From Alopecurus myosuroides (lineage: Eukaryota > Streptophyta > Magnoliopsida > Poales > Poaceae), in contig CM054061.1 of assembly GCA_028641055.1 (NCBI GenBank), forward strand, positions 33,537,877 through 33,601,876: DNA of 64,000 bases. Direction: 5' to 3'. This document shows positions 32,253 to 43,747 of the stretch, in pieces. The notes beneath the pieces are model-generated. The model saw only the letters and a list, made by a program, of their open reading frames with translations, searched no databases and was not told the DNA's origin. The translations under genes and the position numbers were made by a program. Numbering within the stretch: the stretch's first letter is position 1; each line of letters begins with the position of its first letter.

Positions 32253-33303
32253 GAGCATGTCTAACAGACCCCTTACATTTTCGCCCCCTAAATCGCGTGT
32301 AGAGGGCCCTGCACACGAAATCGATGAATTTTTTTGCTCAGATGGACGAGTTCATCTAGCAGACCCCCTATAGCCGGCCTGTATATTCGAATTTATACTT
32401 CGCGGGAGAAAACAATTGTCGATTTTATTTGATCACCATTGCTGCTGCTACATAGCTCGAGCTCGAGCTCGTCCATCTACTAGCCTAGCCTAATCTATGA
32501 AGACGACGTCGCCGGCGGCCTCCATCGCCTTGAAGGCCTCGACGTCGGTGAGGGCCCGCGCCTCCTCCTCCGCTTCCGCGCGCGCCGCTGCGTCGGCGTC
32601 CTTCTTGGACAGCTCGACGGCTACCAAGAACGCGGCCTCCTCCTCCTCCGTTGTCGCCGGCACCGGTTGCACCGCCGCGCCTCCTCCTCCGCTTCCGCTT
32701 GCGCCGCCGCGGCCCCGCTTGCACTGCTGCAGCATCTCCCATTCGGCGCGCCATTTGTCGAATTGGGGGCCTCGCATCGGCCGCGGCGGAGGGTTGACGG
32801 AGTAGTAGCGGCCGCCCTCCGCGTAGTCGACCAGCGAGGACGGTATGTTCTCCGGGAACGCCGCATACTTCCAGGCGGCGCGGGGCTCCCTGCGAACGAA
32901 TGCTTGCAGTGGAGCCGCCACGCCTCCTCGAGCGTCTCCGGCTTGTGGCGGCGCTTCGAGCGGCCGGTGCAGGAGCTCGATCCGTTGGGGGAGTTCATCG
33001 CCGGGAGGCAGAGGTGTTAGGGGCGGTGGAAGGACAAATGGGCGGCGGGGGACGCGGGATTGCTCGCCGGAGCTGCGGCGGCGCGCGGCGGAGCTAGAGT
33101 TGCGGGTGGGGGGTTGGACCCCCACCCCGACCCTCACCCACTACTTGTAGAGGGCGGCGGGGGCTATTTCGCAGGCCCCGTAAATTTTTCGTACGGGCCG
33201 GGCAGCATACGGGGGCTGCTAGACGGCCGTTTTGGCCCGCACCCCGTATGCCGCCGGAATTTTACGGGGTGCCCGCGCTATAAGGGGCCTGTTAGACATG
33301 CTC
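32253..33303. mobile_element. PIF/Harbinger-type element with captured-looking ORF
   Basis: The TIR is GAGCATGTCTAACAG at both ends, extending through a weaker match to about 23 bp. TTA is duplicated at 32250-32252 and 33304-33306. Unit 2 has the uninterrupted site with one TTA (ATTTTCTTAAGATCTCC at about 49716-49732). It has no transposase. A minus-strand GC-rich ORF fills most of the interior. Confidence 0.92.
32490..33137 (-). CDS. Unknown ORF inside Harbinger-type element
   Basis: A 215-residue minus-strand frame with high third-position GC. The middle part (AAFPENIPSSLVDYAEGG, FDKWRAEWEMLQQ) looks like real protein. The tail is an alanine/glutamate-rich probable helix (LSKKDADAAARAEAEEEA) ending FKAMEAAGDVVFID. 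The first ~50 residues are proline/arginine-rich and may not be translated. I recognise no catalytic motif. It is not a PIF transposase (no DDE pattern) and not a SANT protein. It may be a captured gene piece, or the passenger ORF of this element family. Confidence 0.4.
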   Translation of the reverse strand: MRVGVGVQPPTRNSSSAARRRSSGEQSRVPRRPFVLPPPLTPLPPGDELPQRIELLHRPLEAPPQAGDARGGVAAPLQAFVRREPRAAWKYAAFPENIPSSLVDYAEGGRYYSVNPPPRPMRGPQFDKWRAEWEMLQQCKRGRGGASGSGGGGAAVQPVPATTEEEEAAFLVAVELSKKDADAAARAEAEEEARALTDVEAFKAMEAAGDVVFID

Positions 33304-34608
33304 TTAAGATCTCCATCTATAAGGTACCAGGATTTGGAAACGGCGGGCTTACCAAATCCTTGCACGTACCAAATCCAGACGATCACGTAAACTGTCCTTT
33401 TTTTTTGCGGGTAATCACGTACACTGTCCTCATTTCATTTTTTTTTTTGCGGAAAAAAAGCTTTATATATTAATCGTGAGGAATACAATCAGTTTGGATA
33501 CAATCCCGAAGGAACCTGGCAGTAAAATTGACCCATAAACACCTTCTTCTATCCTCACTAGCTTGCTTAGCACACTTACCATTTTAAAACTAGTTATATA
33601 TAAATGGCGCGTGCGTGCATACCGTTGCATGCATACTAACTTCTTTTTTCCTGCCTGTCTATCCCTGCTGTTTGTCACCGTAACTAGTAGAGCCAGACTC
33701 TGCTCCAGTTTTGGCGCGGCCACTATGTGACGCTTATTGCGAGTCCTAATATGACTCACCCACGTAACATCCATTAGTGGGCCGGCCCTCCACGTGCCGC
33801 GCTCCTCAGCGGCGGCGGTGGAGCCAGGCCGGCACAGTTTGCCGGCCCTCCGCATCGCGCCCCCCTCTACGGCGGCGGAGCAGATAGCTAGCCGGAGTCT
33901 CCCACGCGTCCACGTGGCGCGCTCCGCTACGGCGGCGGAGGATACCAGGAGCCGCAGCCTCCCATGTTGTGGCGGAGCTTTGTGTAAGCCAGGGGGGCCA
34001 CCGCCCCCCCCCCCACCAGCTTTGCACAAGTTTGTGAAGGAAAAAAATTAGGTGGGCTAAAATGAGATTTTTTTAGTAGATCGCCCCCCAGACATTTGTA
34101 ATTTGGCATTTGCCCCCCCCCCCCCCCCCCCCCGCAATCTGTGGCAAGCTGCTCCACTGCTCCCACGCCTGGACGTCGGCCGCCCGGTGCGTCCATGGAC
34201 GCTTCGCCTCGGCACCGACTCGGTGGAGGTGGAGGCGCTGGCGCGCCCAAGCGGCGGCGGAGCAGCCTTCCGCAGTCACCCAATGGGTAGGCGCCTGATC
34301 TGATCTTGAGAGTGGGCTGGATCGTTAGCTCCAACCACTGATGAATAAGGTAGCTAGCTAGGTTCCGGCTGAGATTGTGGCTGCGGTAGCAGTAGCTAGG
34401 TATGTTCAGGTTGAGTTTGTTTTGCTAGCTAGGTTTAGGTTGAGTATTGTGGCTGCGGTCGGTGGTGGTGAGCGTGCTAGGATCTGATGATCTATATGAA
34501 TAAACGGAAAACCCAAAAAAAAGCTCTGAAACTCTCTCCGGCCGGCGTGTTTCCGTCTCGCCGTGGTGAGCTCCGACCGGCAATTGCAGCAACGTGGATC
34601 AAGCCTTC
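33304..34608. other. Non-coding interval between Harbinger and CACTA, unit 1
   Basis: It matches 49723-51061 of unit 2. It contains T-runs near 33437-33447, direct repeats of ctacggcggcggag at 33860-33950, and a run of about 23 C at 34108-34130. The GC-rich frames in both units have no recognisable domain. Confidence 0.5.
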
Positions 34609-35115
34609 CACTACGGGAAACAGCGCGTACACCGACGGCCCCATACAACGCCGACGGCCAAAGGTCGTCCCCCTCGGCGTAGGGTGGTCGACAGGATCGG
34701 CAGCGACGTGCCCATCGGCGTCTATTCGCCCCTCGGCGTATCGAACCTTCCCCGAGGGCCACCATCGGTGTAGATACCCCTCTCGGCGTAGGTGACGCCC
34801 CGTTACGCCGTCGGAGTGCGGCCCGTTACGTGATGGGCTACCCCGAGGGGGTGCCGTCGGCGTAGGATAAATTTTTTTTTCCTCTCCGCGCGTTGCGTGC
34901 TGTGTATACACGCGTTGCGTGTTTTTTTTTAAAATATTACAATACCTACGCCGACGGCAAGCCGTCGGCTTAGGTAGTTCGCTTTTTTTTTCCTCCCTGC
35001 GCGTTCCGTGTTATGTACACACGCGTGCGTGTTTTAAAAAAAAAATCTATACCTACGCCGCCGGCAAGCCGTCGGCTTAGATAGTTTTTTTTTTTACTCG
35101 ATCGCGATATTCTTA

Positions 35116-36830
35116 GCTAGGGATTGAATATTGATAAACTCTTGGTATATCTATGATAAAATAGGTACTTGTGTACCTAAAAATGATTTTTGCCAAAAAT
35201 CATGAGCAAACTATGAGGTACCTTTAGTTCAAATTTGAACAGTTTCCTGCGAAATAGGCAGAAACTTCTGTTCTTCAAAAGAGGTGGATGGAAACCTTTT
35301 TATATGAAACAAATTGGTTATTTGTGCATATAACATGGTCTAGTATTTTCAAAAATTATAGCTCTCAAGTTTTGCAACATATTTGCGGTAGGTCCTTCAC
35401 AAAAAACCCTATTTTTTACACTCGGGACATGAAAAATGGTTTTTTTTCTTCAATGAAAAGGAAAACTTCCTCCATCAACATTGTCCGTGCTTCCAAGATG
35501 CATGTTTGTGTGTAATATGGGAACATTTGAACAAACTATGCCATGAATATGACCATAACACTCGTCATTTGGCCCGAAACCCAAGAATGTTCGTAGAAGA
35601 TAGCTAATTTTTTTGAGCACATTTTCAACACAACTGTCCTATTCCAAGTTTATTATTTTTGGTGTATACTAGTACCTATATAATGACACCACGCGAAGGT
35701 CTCGCATCATTTTGTTTTTTTTTGAATTTTTTTTGAATTTCCTAAACCCGTTTGAGGAAAAAGTCAAGGCGGTGGGCATGACCGTTCGTAGCTAGGGATT
35801 GAATATTGAGAAACTCTTGGTATATCTATGATGAAATAGGTACTTGTGTACCTAAAAATGATTTTTGCCAAAAATCATGAGCAAACTATGAGGTACCTGT
35901 AGTTCAAATTTGAACAGTTTCCACCGAAATCGGCAGAAACTTCTGTTTTTCAAAAGAGGTGGATGGAAACCTTTTCATATGAAACAAATTGGTTATTTGT
36001 GCATATAACATGGTCTATTATTTTCAAAACTTATAACTCTCAAGTTTTGCAACATATTTGCGGTAGGTCCTTCACAAAAAACCCTATTTTTTACACTCGG
36101 GACATGAAAAATGGTTTTTTTCTTCAATGAAAAGGAAAACTTCCTCCGTCAACATTGTCCGTGCTTCCAAGATGCATGTTTGTGTGTAATATGGGAACAT
36201 TTGAACAAACTATGCCATGAATATGATCATAACACTCGTCATTTGGCCCGAAACCCAAGAATGTTCGTAGGAGATAACTAATATTTGTGAACACATTTTC
36301 AACACAACTTTCGTATTCCAAGTTTATTATTTTTGGTGTATACTAGTACCTATATAATGACACCACACGAAGGTCTTGCATCATTTTGATTTTTTTTGAA
36401 TTTTTTGGAATTTTCTAACCTCGTTTGAGTAAAAAGTCAAGGCGGCGGGCATGACCGTTCGTAGCTAGGGATGGAATATAGAGAAACTCTTGGTATATCT
36501 ATGATGAAATAGGTACTTGTGTACCTAGAAATGATTTTTTGCCAAAAATCATGAGCAAACTATGAGGTACCTGTAGTTCAAATTTGAACAGTTTCCAGCG
36601 AAATCGGCACAAACTTCTGTTCTTCAAAAGAGGTAGATGGAAACCTTTTCATATGAAACAAATTAGTTATTTGTGCATATAAAATGGTCTAGTATTTTTA
36701 AAAATTATAGCTCTCAAGTTTTGCAACATATTTGCGGTAGGTCCTTCACAAAAAAACCCATTTTTTACACTCGGGACATGTAAAATTGTTTTTTTCTTCA
36801 ATGAACAGAAAAAAAAGTATTATATATGAT
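35116..36830 (+). repeat. 672-bp tandem repeat, two full copies plus a partial one
   Basis: gctagggattgaatattga starts copies at 35116, 35791 and 36463 (slightly varied), giving periods of 675 and 672. Each full copy ends with ggtgtatactagtacc and aaaagtcaaggcgg. Unit 2 has one full copy plus a partial one (51545 and 52217). Confidence 0.9.
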
Positions 36831-37149
36831 GGAAAATATTATATGGATGTCATATTTGAATTTCTCTCATTTTTCTAATCGATATAGACATATTATTTGT
36901 CAAATTTCGATTTACGGATTTATAGATATGAATTTTTCAATATTAAATAGAAAAGACAAAAATGTTAATTAATATTTAAATTAAAGATAATTTGAATTCA
37001 AATTTATTAATAGTTATTGTTTTTTACTTAAATAATTGTTTGAATTCACAAAATAAAATAGTGTGACATTGATGGTCCAAGGGTTAAGGTTAACATGATA
37101 GATTGGATAATATTGACAACAACACATCCGTTGTTTCTAGGTATCTCAC

Positions 37150-37219
37150 AAGGAAGGAATTACGAAGTTAAGCGTGCTGGGGCTGGAGCAATCTCATGAT
37201 GGGTGACCGATCGGGAAGT
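37150..37219 (+). repeat. 5S rRNA-derived segment in CACTA, unit 1
   Basis: It contains CGAAGTTAAGCGTGCT and GATGGGTGACCGATCGGGAAG at the spacing seen in plant 5S rRNA. These are the A-box and C-box parts of the 5S internal Pol III promoter. The 5' half of 5S is missing or unrecognisable, so it is not a functional rRNA gene. It points to the nearer (right) end of the element, about 455 bp away. Confidence 0.8.
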
Positions 37220-37784
37220 GTTAATAGAAACGAGTAATTTAGATTAAAAATAAAAATGGTTAAAGATAAATATAAATGTGACTATAGTGTGATTAAGTGG
37301 TTAAATAAGTGAAATAAAAAAAACTCAGAAAAAATTCAAATTTTTTTTTGAAAAAACTGAAATATTGTACCCCTATACCGAGGGGGGGCCGTCGGCGTAT
37401 GTACCCCTACGCCGAGGGGATGCCGTCGGCGTAGCCCTTGGGCCAGGCCCGCAGGGACCTCCACGTGGCCTCCAATACGCCGAGGGGGGCCGTCGGCGTC
37501 TGTAGTATACGACGACGGGATTCTATACGCCGACGGCCAAAGCCCATACGCCGACAGGGGTGTAAGCCGAGGGCCCTACGCCGAGGGCGGCCGTCGGCGT
37601 AGGTATACGCCGAGGGGAATCTGAGCTTCCCCGAGGGCCACCGGCCGTCGGCGTCTGGCCCGATTCCGGTAGTGTTCCGGGTGCATCTACTGCAGAGTCG
37701 GCCAGTGGCTTCAAGGCGATCATGTGCACCGGGCATTAACATGCATTCGCCCCGCGCCACAAATAAGGAAAGGGCAGAAAGCTA

Positions 37785-38041
37785 CTCCCTCCGTCCACGA
37801 TAAAGTGTATGTTTTCCTTTCTCGGCGGTCAAATTTGTTAAACTTTGACTAACTTTATCGGGAAAAATATTAGCATTTATGACACTAAATTAGTATCAAT
37901 AGATTTTTCTTGACATATAGTTTTAAAATGTATCATTTTGATGTCATATATATTGCTACAATTTTCTGTAAATTTGGTCAAAATTTAAAAAGTTTGACTA
38001 TATGTAAAACTAGATGTACACTTGTTCATGGACGGAGGGAG
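37785..38041. mobile_element. Stowaway (Tc1/Mariner) MITE, unit 1
   Basis: The TIR is CTCCCTCCGTCCACGATAAAG, with the reverse complement CTCCCTCCGTCCATGAACAAG at the right end, flanked by TA at both sides. The matching unit 2 copy (53592-53844) lost 4 bp from its right end. Confidence 0.9.
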
Positions 38042-38422
38042 TAAGTAGCGTGCGATTTGCGCATCCCGTTGCCACGATCGATCGAAGAAATCTTCCGCCA
38101 GGCACACTAGTCCAGACGTGACCACTGTACTAGCTAGGTCGATCTGTGGATGTCAAATACCAAATTATACCCGTACGTACGTTGCATGCATGCCTAGGAT
38201 CCAACCCTCATCCGATATGCATGCCAGTTGATAATCCAACTATATATAAATCACCTTAATTATTAGCCAAGCCACATGTGACGGCAGGGTATGGCATGTG
38301 GCGGGATATATAGATTGCGACTTCTCCGACGTGTACGTGGTCGTGTTTGGTCTTCGGAAAGGGAGAGTCAAACTTTTTCCTCTTGTGAGTTGAGCTCACA
38401 TGTGTTGCGATGCACTCACCTA
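38042..38422. other. Spacer between two MITEs, unit 1
   Basis: No gene is seen. It matches 53845-54221 of unit 2. Confidence 0.5.
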
Positions 38423-38522
38423 CTCCCTCCGTTCAACAATAGATGACTTCCACATATCTATATATGGACGTATCTAGACACTAAAATATGTCTAGATACA
38501 TCTATATCTAGATATGTGAAGT

Positions 38523-38853
38523 TATTGAACCTGTTAAACCTGACGAAACTGCATTTTAGGTTCAGTTTGCTTAGTCGAATAAAACGGTCAGTACCCGAGC
38601 CTGTTCGTGGTACTGATGATGCTCTAGTTGCGTGAGCTGTGGGATGGCATAGCGAATCACACGCAGCTGTTGCTTAGTCTAGGATGAACGAGTCATCGTG
38701 GGATGGCACGATGCAACAGACTCGGTCATGCCTTAGTTATAGGATCTTAGCTGTTGTAATCCGGTACAAATAACAGAAGGAAAAACAGAAAACGCTGCAC
38801 TTCAGTACGCAGCACCGAACCTTTTTGTCTCCTCTGTCAATCCGTTTCTAACA
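38523..38853 (+). repeat. Copia 5' LTR
   Basis: 331 bp, starts TATTGAACCTG (a TG to TA change relative to the 3' LTR) and ends CTAACA. Confidence 0.95.
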
Positions 38854-38855
38854 AG

Positions 38856-38867
38856 TGGTATCAGAGC
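38856..38867 (+). other. Primer binding site
   Basis: TGGTATCAGAGC is complementary to the 3' end of initiator Met-tRNA, two bases after the 5' LTR. Confidence 0.9.
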
Positions 38868-39000
38868 CGCGTTCTCGTTCCTACGCCATGGCCACTCGCC
38901 GGCGACGCCCCGCAACGGAGGTGGAGATGCGGGCGCGGCAGCTGCAGCGGGAGCCGCGACTTCACCGACTAGGCCACGTGGAAGAAGCCGAGGGAGGAGT

Positions 39001-42000
39001 GTGACCAGGAGGGGCGGCAACGAGGTTGTCGTCCATGAACGCGTCGTGCAGGAGCGCACAAACTACGGGAGTAGCATCGTCTACCCCACGCTCACCTCGA
39101 CGAACTACATCGAGTGGGCTTTGGTGATGAAGATCAACCTGCGGGCGCAGGGTCTGTGGGAGGCCGTGTCAGGCATGGGCACGGGCGATCGCGAAGACAT
39201 GGTGGCACTCTCGGCGCTGCTGCGCGCGGTGCCGCCGGAGATGGTGCCGGTCCTCGCCGTCAAGGACACCGCCGCGGAGGCATGGGATGCCATCAAGCTC
39301 ATGCGGATGGGCGTCAGCCGCGCGCGGGAGGCGACGGCGCAAAGGCTCCGAAAGGAATTCGAGCAGATCGCGTTTAAGGACGGCGAGACGCTCGGCGCCT
39401 TCGGCATGCGGATCACGAACCTCGCCAACAACCTGCGGTCTCTCGGAGATGTGATCGAAGAGGTAAAAATTGTGCAGAAATTCCTTCGCGAAGTCACTGA
39501 CCAATATGCACAGATCGCCTGTTCCATCGAAATGCTCCTCTATCTCGATGGGATGTCCGTTGAAGAACTCATCGGTCGCCTGCGTTCCTCCGCGGAGCGC
39601 TGCTCGATCAGGAGCACGGAGGGATCGGGCGGCCAGGTGCTCCTCACGGCGGAGCAGTGGCAGGCGCGCGCGAAGAAGAAGAAGGACCAAGGGCAGACCT
39701 CGAGTCCAAACGGAAGCGGCGGCAACGGAAACGGCCGCGGCAAGCAGAGGGATCGTGGCAACGATCGCCGCGACACGAACGGAGAACGCGACATGTCGCA
39801 GATCAAGTGCTACAACTGCAATAAATTTGCAGGGCACATCTCGCGTGATTGTCCCGAACCACGGCGCGAGCGCAAGGGACAACAGCAGCAAGCCCACCTC
39901 GCAGCGGCGAACGACGAACAACCGGCTCTACACCTGGCTCGGGCATGTGCACTGAGCGACGACGAGGGGCCAGCACTTCTCATGGCGTCGATGACGGCCA
40001 GGGAAGTACACGACACGGCCCTGGCCGCGCCCTCGCCAGCACGGATCGGCACGGATGTGCACGCCCACGCCATCGACACCCCGGCCATGAACGCGCCATC
40101 ACCGGTCCTCGCCGACACGGTGGAACACGTTCACATCACCGATGAGCGCGTCTTCCTGGCCAAGGAAGCGCACGGCGACGACATCTGGTTCCTCGACTCC
40201 GGCGCGAGCAATCACATGACCGGGCGCCGATCCGCCTTCGCCGAGCTGAACACCTCCGTCTGCGGGACGGTGAAATTCGGCGATGACTCCGTCGTGGAGA
40301 TCCAGGGGCGCGGGACGATACTGTTCGCCTGCGGCAACGGCGAGCACCGCGCGCTCACCAACGTGTACTTCATCCCACGTCTGAAGAGCAACATCGTCAG
40401 CCTCAGACAGCTGGACGAGCGTGGGTGCCAAGTTCTCATCCACGACGGGTTCCTGAAGCTCCACGATCGACGCGGTCGCCTGCTCGCGAGCGTACCCAGG
40501 GCACGGAATCGCCTGTACGTCGTCAAGCTGAGCATCGCCGCGCCGGTGTGCCTAGCAGCACACCACGAGGAGGACGCCTGGAGGTGGCACGCTCGCTTCG
40601 GCCACCTGAACTTCGACGCGCTGCGAATGCTGGCTCGCAAAGGCATGGTGCGTGGCCTGCCGCGAATCGACCACGTCGAGCAGCTGTGCGAGGCATGTCT
40701 TGTCGGGAAGCAGCGGCGTTCACCTTTTCCCCGGCAAGAAAAGAGAAGAGCAGAAGGGCTGCTGGACCTGGTACACGGAGACCTCTGCGGCCCCATCTCT
40801 CCGGCCACGCCTGCGGGAAGACGATACTTCCTGCTCTTGGTCGATGATCGAAGCCGCTATATGTGGCTCACGCTGCTCACGAGCAAGGACCAAGCGGCAC
40901 GGGCGACCATGAACTTCAAGGCTGGCGTGGAGGTGGAGAGCGGACGCAGGCTACGACTCCTACGCACCGACCGCGGTGGTGAATTCACCGTGGCGACGTT
41001 CGCGGCATACTGCGCCGAAGAAGGGATCGGACGACAGCTCACGGCGCCGTATTCCCCACAGCAAAACGGTGTCGTGGAGAGACGAAATCAAACAATCGTC
41101 GCCACCGCACGCAGCCTGATGAAAGCAAAGGGAATTCCGGCGAAGTTCTGGGGGGAAGCAGTGACCACTGCGGTTTATCTCCTCAATCGATCCCCGACGA
41201 AGAGCGTGGAGGGAAGCACTCCATTCGAGGTGTGGCATGGCTACAAGCCAGACGTGAGTTTTCTGCGCGTCTTTGGCTGTGTGGCACACGTGAAGGTGAC
41301 CAAGCCACACCCGGCCAAGCTCGATGATCGGAGTGCTCCAATGGTGTTTTTTGGATATGAGCCCGGCTCGGCAGCGTACCGCGTCTACGACCCCGTGAAG
41401 AACCGCATCCACGTTACGCGTGATGTGGTGTTTGATGAAGGCGCGAGCTGGGACTGGGAGAAGACCGGAGCTGCAAAGGACGACGTCCCCTTCCACGTCG
41501 ATCACTTCTCCTACCCCGTGTCGATCGCCCCCAACAGCTCAACCACGACAGCACGCGCAAACGCTGCCGCGGCAGAAAAATCACCGCAAAACTCTGCCGT
41601 GGTGGCAGCATCCCGCTCTCCAGCAGGCAGCCCTGACGCAGCGGCAGCATCACTCTCCCCCGCTCGCTTCACTGTCGATGAAGATCCCACCGGAACCGAC
41701 CCCTCACCTGCATCCAGCGCACCGCAACGCCACCGGATGGTGACACGAGCTCGTGATGGGATCGTGAAGCCAAATCCCGTCTACAAAAACGACTATGTCA
41801 TGCAGGCGGAGGAGGAAGAACACGGCGACGAGGAACTCTGTCTTGTCGCCGCGGACGAGCCAGAAAACATGGACGCAGCGCTGGGAGAGGAGTGCTGGAG
41901 GAAGGCGATGGACGCAGAGATCAACGCCATCGAAGGAAACGACACCTGGGAGTACGCATCACTCCCACACGGACAACGAGCCATAGGGCTCAAATGGGTC

Positions 42001-43407
42001 TACAAGGTCAAGCGCGATCCTGCCGGCAACATTGTGAAGCACAAGGCGTTCTTAGTAGCCAAGGGCTACGCGCAGCGGCAAGGCGTGGACTACGACGAGG
42101 CGTTCGCTCCGGTGGCTCGCATGGAAAAGGTACGGCTATTGCTCGCCGTCGCCGCGCACCGGGGCTGGTCTGTACATCACATGGACGTGAAGAGCGCTTT
42201 CCTGAACGGGAATCTGCAAGAAGAAGTGTATGTGCACCAGCCGCCCGGCTACCTCAACGCCGGCAAGCAACATGCCGTGCTGCGCCTCCGGAAGGCCCTC
42301 TATGGACTACGTCAAGCACCGCGGGCATGGAACGCCAAGCTGGACGAGTCGCTGGCGTCGCTGGGCTTCATCCGCAGCCCACTAGAGCACGCGGTGTACA
42401 GGAGGTGCACCGGCACGGCCACGCTGCTTGTGGGCGTCTACGTCGACGATCTGGTGATCACCGGGTCACGCGACAGCGACATCGACACCTTCAAGCACGA
42501 GATGCAGGATCTCTTCGCGATGAGTGACCTCGGTCCACTCTCCTACTACCTTGGCATCGAGGTTGCTCAGACGGGGGAGGGGATTACTCTCTGTCAGAGC
42601 GCCTACGTCGCCAAGGTCCTTGAGGCAGCTGGCATGGCCAACTGCAACGCCACGCACACGCCAATGGAGAGCAGACTCAAGCTAGGCAAGGCCCCCACTG
42701 GCGAGGCTGTCGACGTGACTCTGTACAGGAGCGTGGTGGGCAGCCTTCGATACCTCTGCAACACGCGCCCTGACATCACGTTCGCCGTGGGCATCGTCAG
42801 CAGGTACCTGAAGGAGCCGGGGGGCCCCCATTGGGCTGCAGTGAAGCAGATTCTCCGTTACCTCCGTGGAACGCCCAACTACGGATGCTGCTAGGGACAC
42901 GGGGGAGGAACGACACCGGAGCTGGTCGTATTCAGCGACAGCGATTTCGCCGGTGACATTGACGATCGCAAGAGCACGACGGGGATGGTCTTCTTCCTCG
43001 GCTCCGGTGCGATCACATGGGCCTCGCAGAAGCAGAAAATGGTGACGCTGTCATCCTGCGAGGCGGAGTATGTGGCAGCTGCCTCCGCAGCGTGCCAGGG
43101 CGTATGGCTGAGCGGACTCCTCGGAGAATTGATAAGCGATGCGCCGTTGAAGGTGAAGCTCCGCGTCAACAACATGTCCGCGATTGCGCTAAGCAGAAAC
43201 CCAGTACACCATGAGCGGAGCAAGCACATCGACGTGAAGTTTCATTATCTACGGGAAAGCATTGAGAACGGCAAGATCGACATCGGGCACGTGAGCACCG
43301 ACGGACAGCTTGCAGACGTTCTCACCAAGGCGCTGGGCAGGATCAAGTTCATTGAGATGAGATCAAAGCTTGGCGTCATGGAGGTGTCATCAGTGCGTCA
43401 GGTTTAG
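39001..43407 (+). pseudogene. Copia gag-pol polyprotein, one in-frame stop
   Basis: A single 1469-codon frame (numbered from 39001) is interrupted by TAG at 42892-42894. Order: gag (YGSSIVYPTLTSTNYIEWAL near residue 20); zinc knuckle CYNCNKFAGHISRDC at ~270; protease LDSGASNHMTG at ~398; gag-pre-integrase WHARFGHLNF at ~529; integrase with catalytic Asp in HGDLCGPI (~597), Asp in LRTDRGGEF (~656) and Glu in NGVVERRN (~692); RT with YVDD at 1147-1150; then, beyond the stop, RNase H (DRKSTTGMVFFLGSGAITWA, CEAEYVAAA). The zinc knuckle has five instead of four residues before its His. The only good ATG upstream (38888) is in another frame, so the usual start seems to be lost by a 1-bp change. The stop removes RNase H, so this copy cannot complete its own cycle. 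Confidence 0.95.
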
Positions 43408-43416
43408 GGGGAGATT
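43406..43416 (+). other. Polypurine tract
   Basis: AGGGGGAGATT directly precedes the 3' LTR, primer for plus-strand DNA synthesis in LTR elements. Confidence 0.75.
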
Positions 43417-43747
43417 TGTTGAACCTGTTAAACCTGACGAAACTGCATTTTAGGTTCAGTTTGCTTAGTCGAATAAAACGGTCAGTACCCGAGCCTGTTC
43501 GTGGTACTGATGATGCTCTAGTTGCGTGAGCTGTGGGATGGCATAGCGAATCACACGCAGCTGTTGCTTAGTCTAGGATGAACGAGTCATCGTGGGATGG
43601 CACGATGCAACAGACTCGGTCATGCCTTAGTTATAGGATCTTAGCTGTTGTAATCCGGTACAAATAACAGAAGGAAAAACAGAAAACGCTGCACTTCAGT
43701 ACGCAGCACCAAACCTTTGTGTCTCCTCTGTCAATCCGTTTCTAACA
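43417..43747 (+). repeat. Copia 3' LTR
   Basis: 331 bp, starts TGTTGAACCTG and ends CTAACA, followed by the GAAGT duplication. Confidence 0.95.

Larger units (their letters stand above)
34609..37674. mobile_element. CACTA transposon, unit 1, with 5S-derived segment
   Basis: The left end is CACTACGGGAAACAG and the right end (reverse complement) CACTACCGGAATCGG, with duplication TTC at 34606-34608 and 37675-37677. Subterminal arrays of GCCGTCGGCGTA / TACGCCGACGGC lie at 34630-35080 and 37375-37665. The core is a 672-bp tandem repeat (35116 to about 36830) followed by a 5S-rRNA-like segment. No transposase is encoded. The orthologous copy in unit 2 (51062-53480) is shorter by about one repeat. 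Confidence 0.92.
38523..43747 (+). mobile_element. Copia LTR retrotransposon, nearly complete and young
   Basis: Two 331-bp LTRs (38523-38853 and 43417-43747) are flanked by the 5-bp duplication GAAGT (38518-38522 and 43748-43752). A primer site TGGTATCAGAGC (initiator Met tRNA) lies at 38856-38867 and a polypurine tract before the 3' LTR. The LTRs differ at three positions by my count, about 0.9%. The 5' LTR begins TA instead of TG. The internal region is one pol frame broken by one stop. Unit 2 holds the empty site. Confidence 0.95.

Noticed and set aside
37150..37219. A functional 5S rRNA gene
   Set aside because: Only the 3' half with the promoter boxes is recognisable and the 5' part is missing.
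39114..43214. Many 60-250 codon ORFs on both strands over the Copia
   Set aside because: They are shadow frames of the GC-rich gag-pol reading frame.
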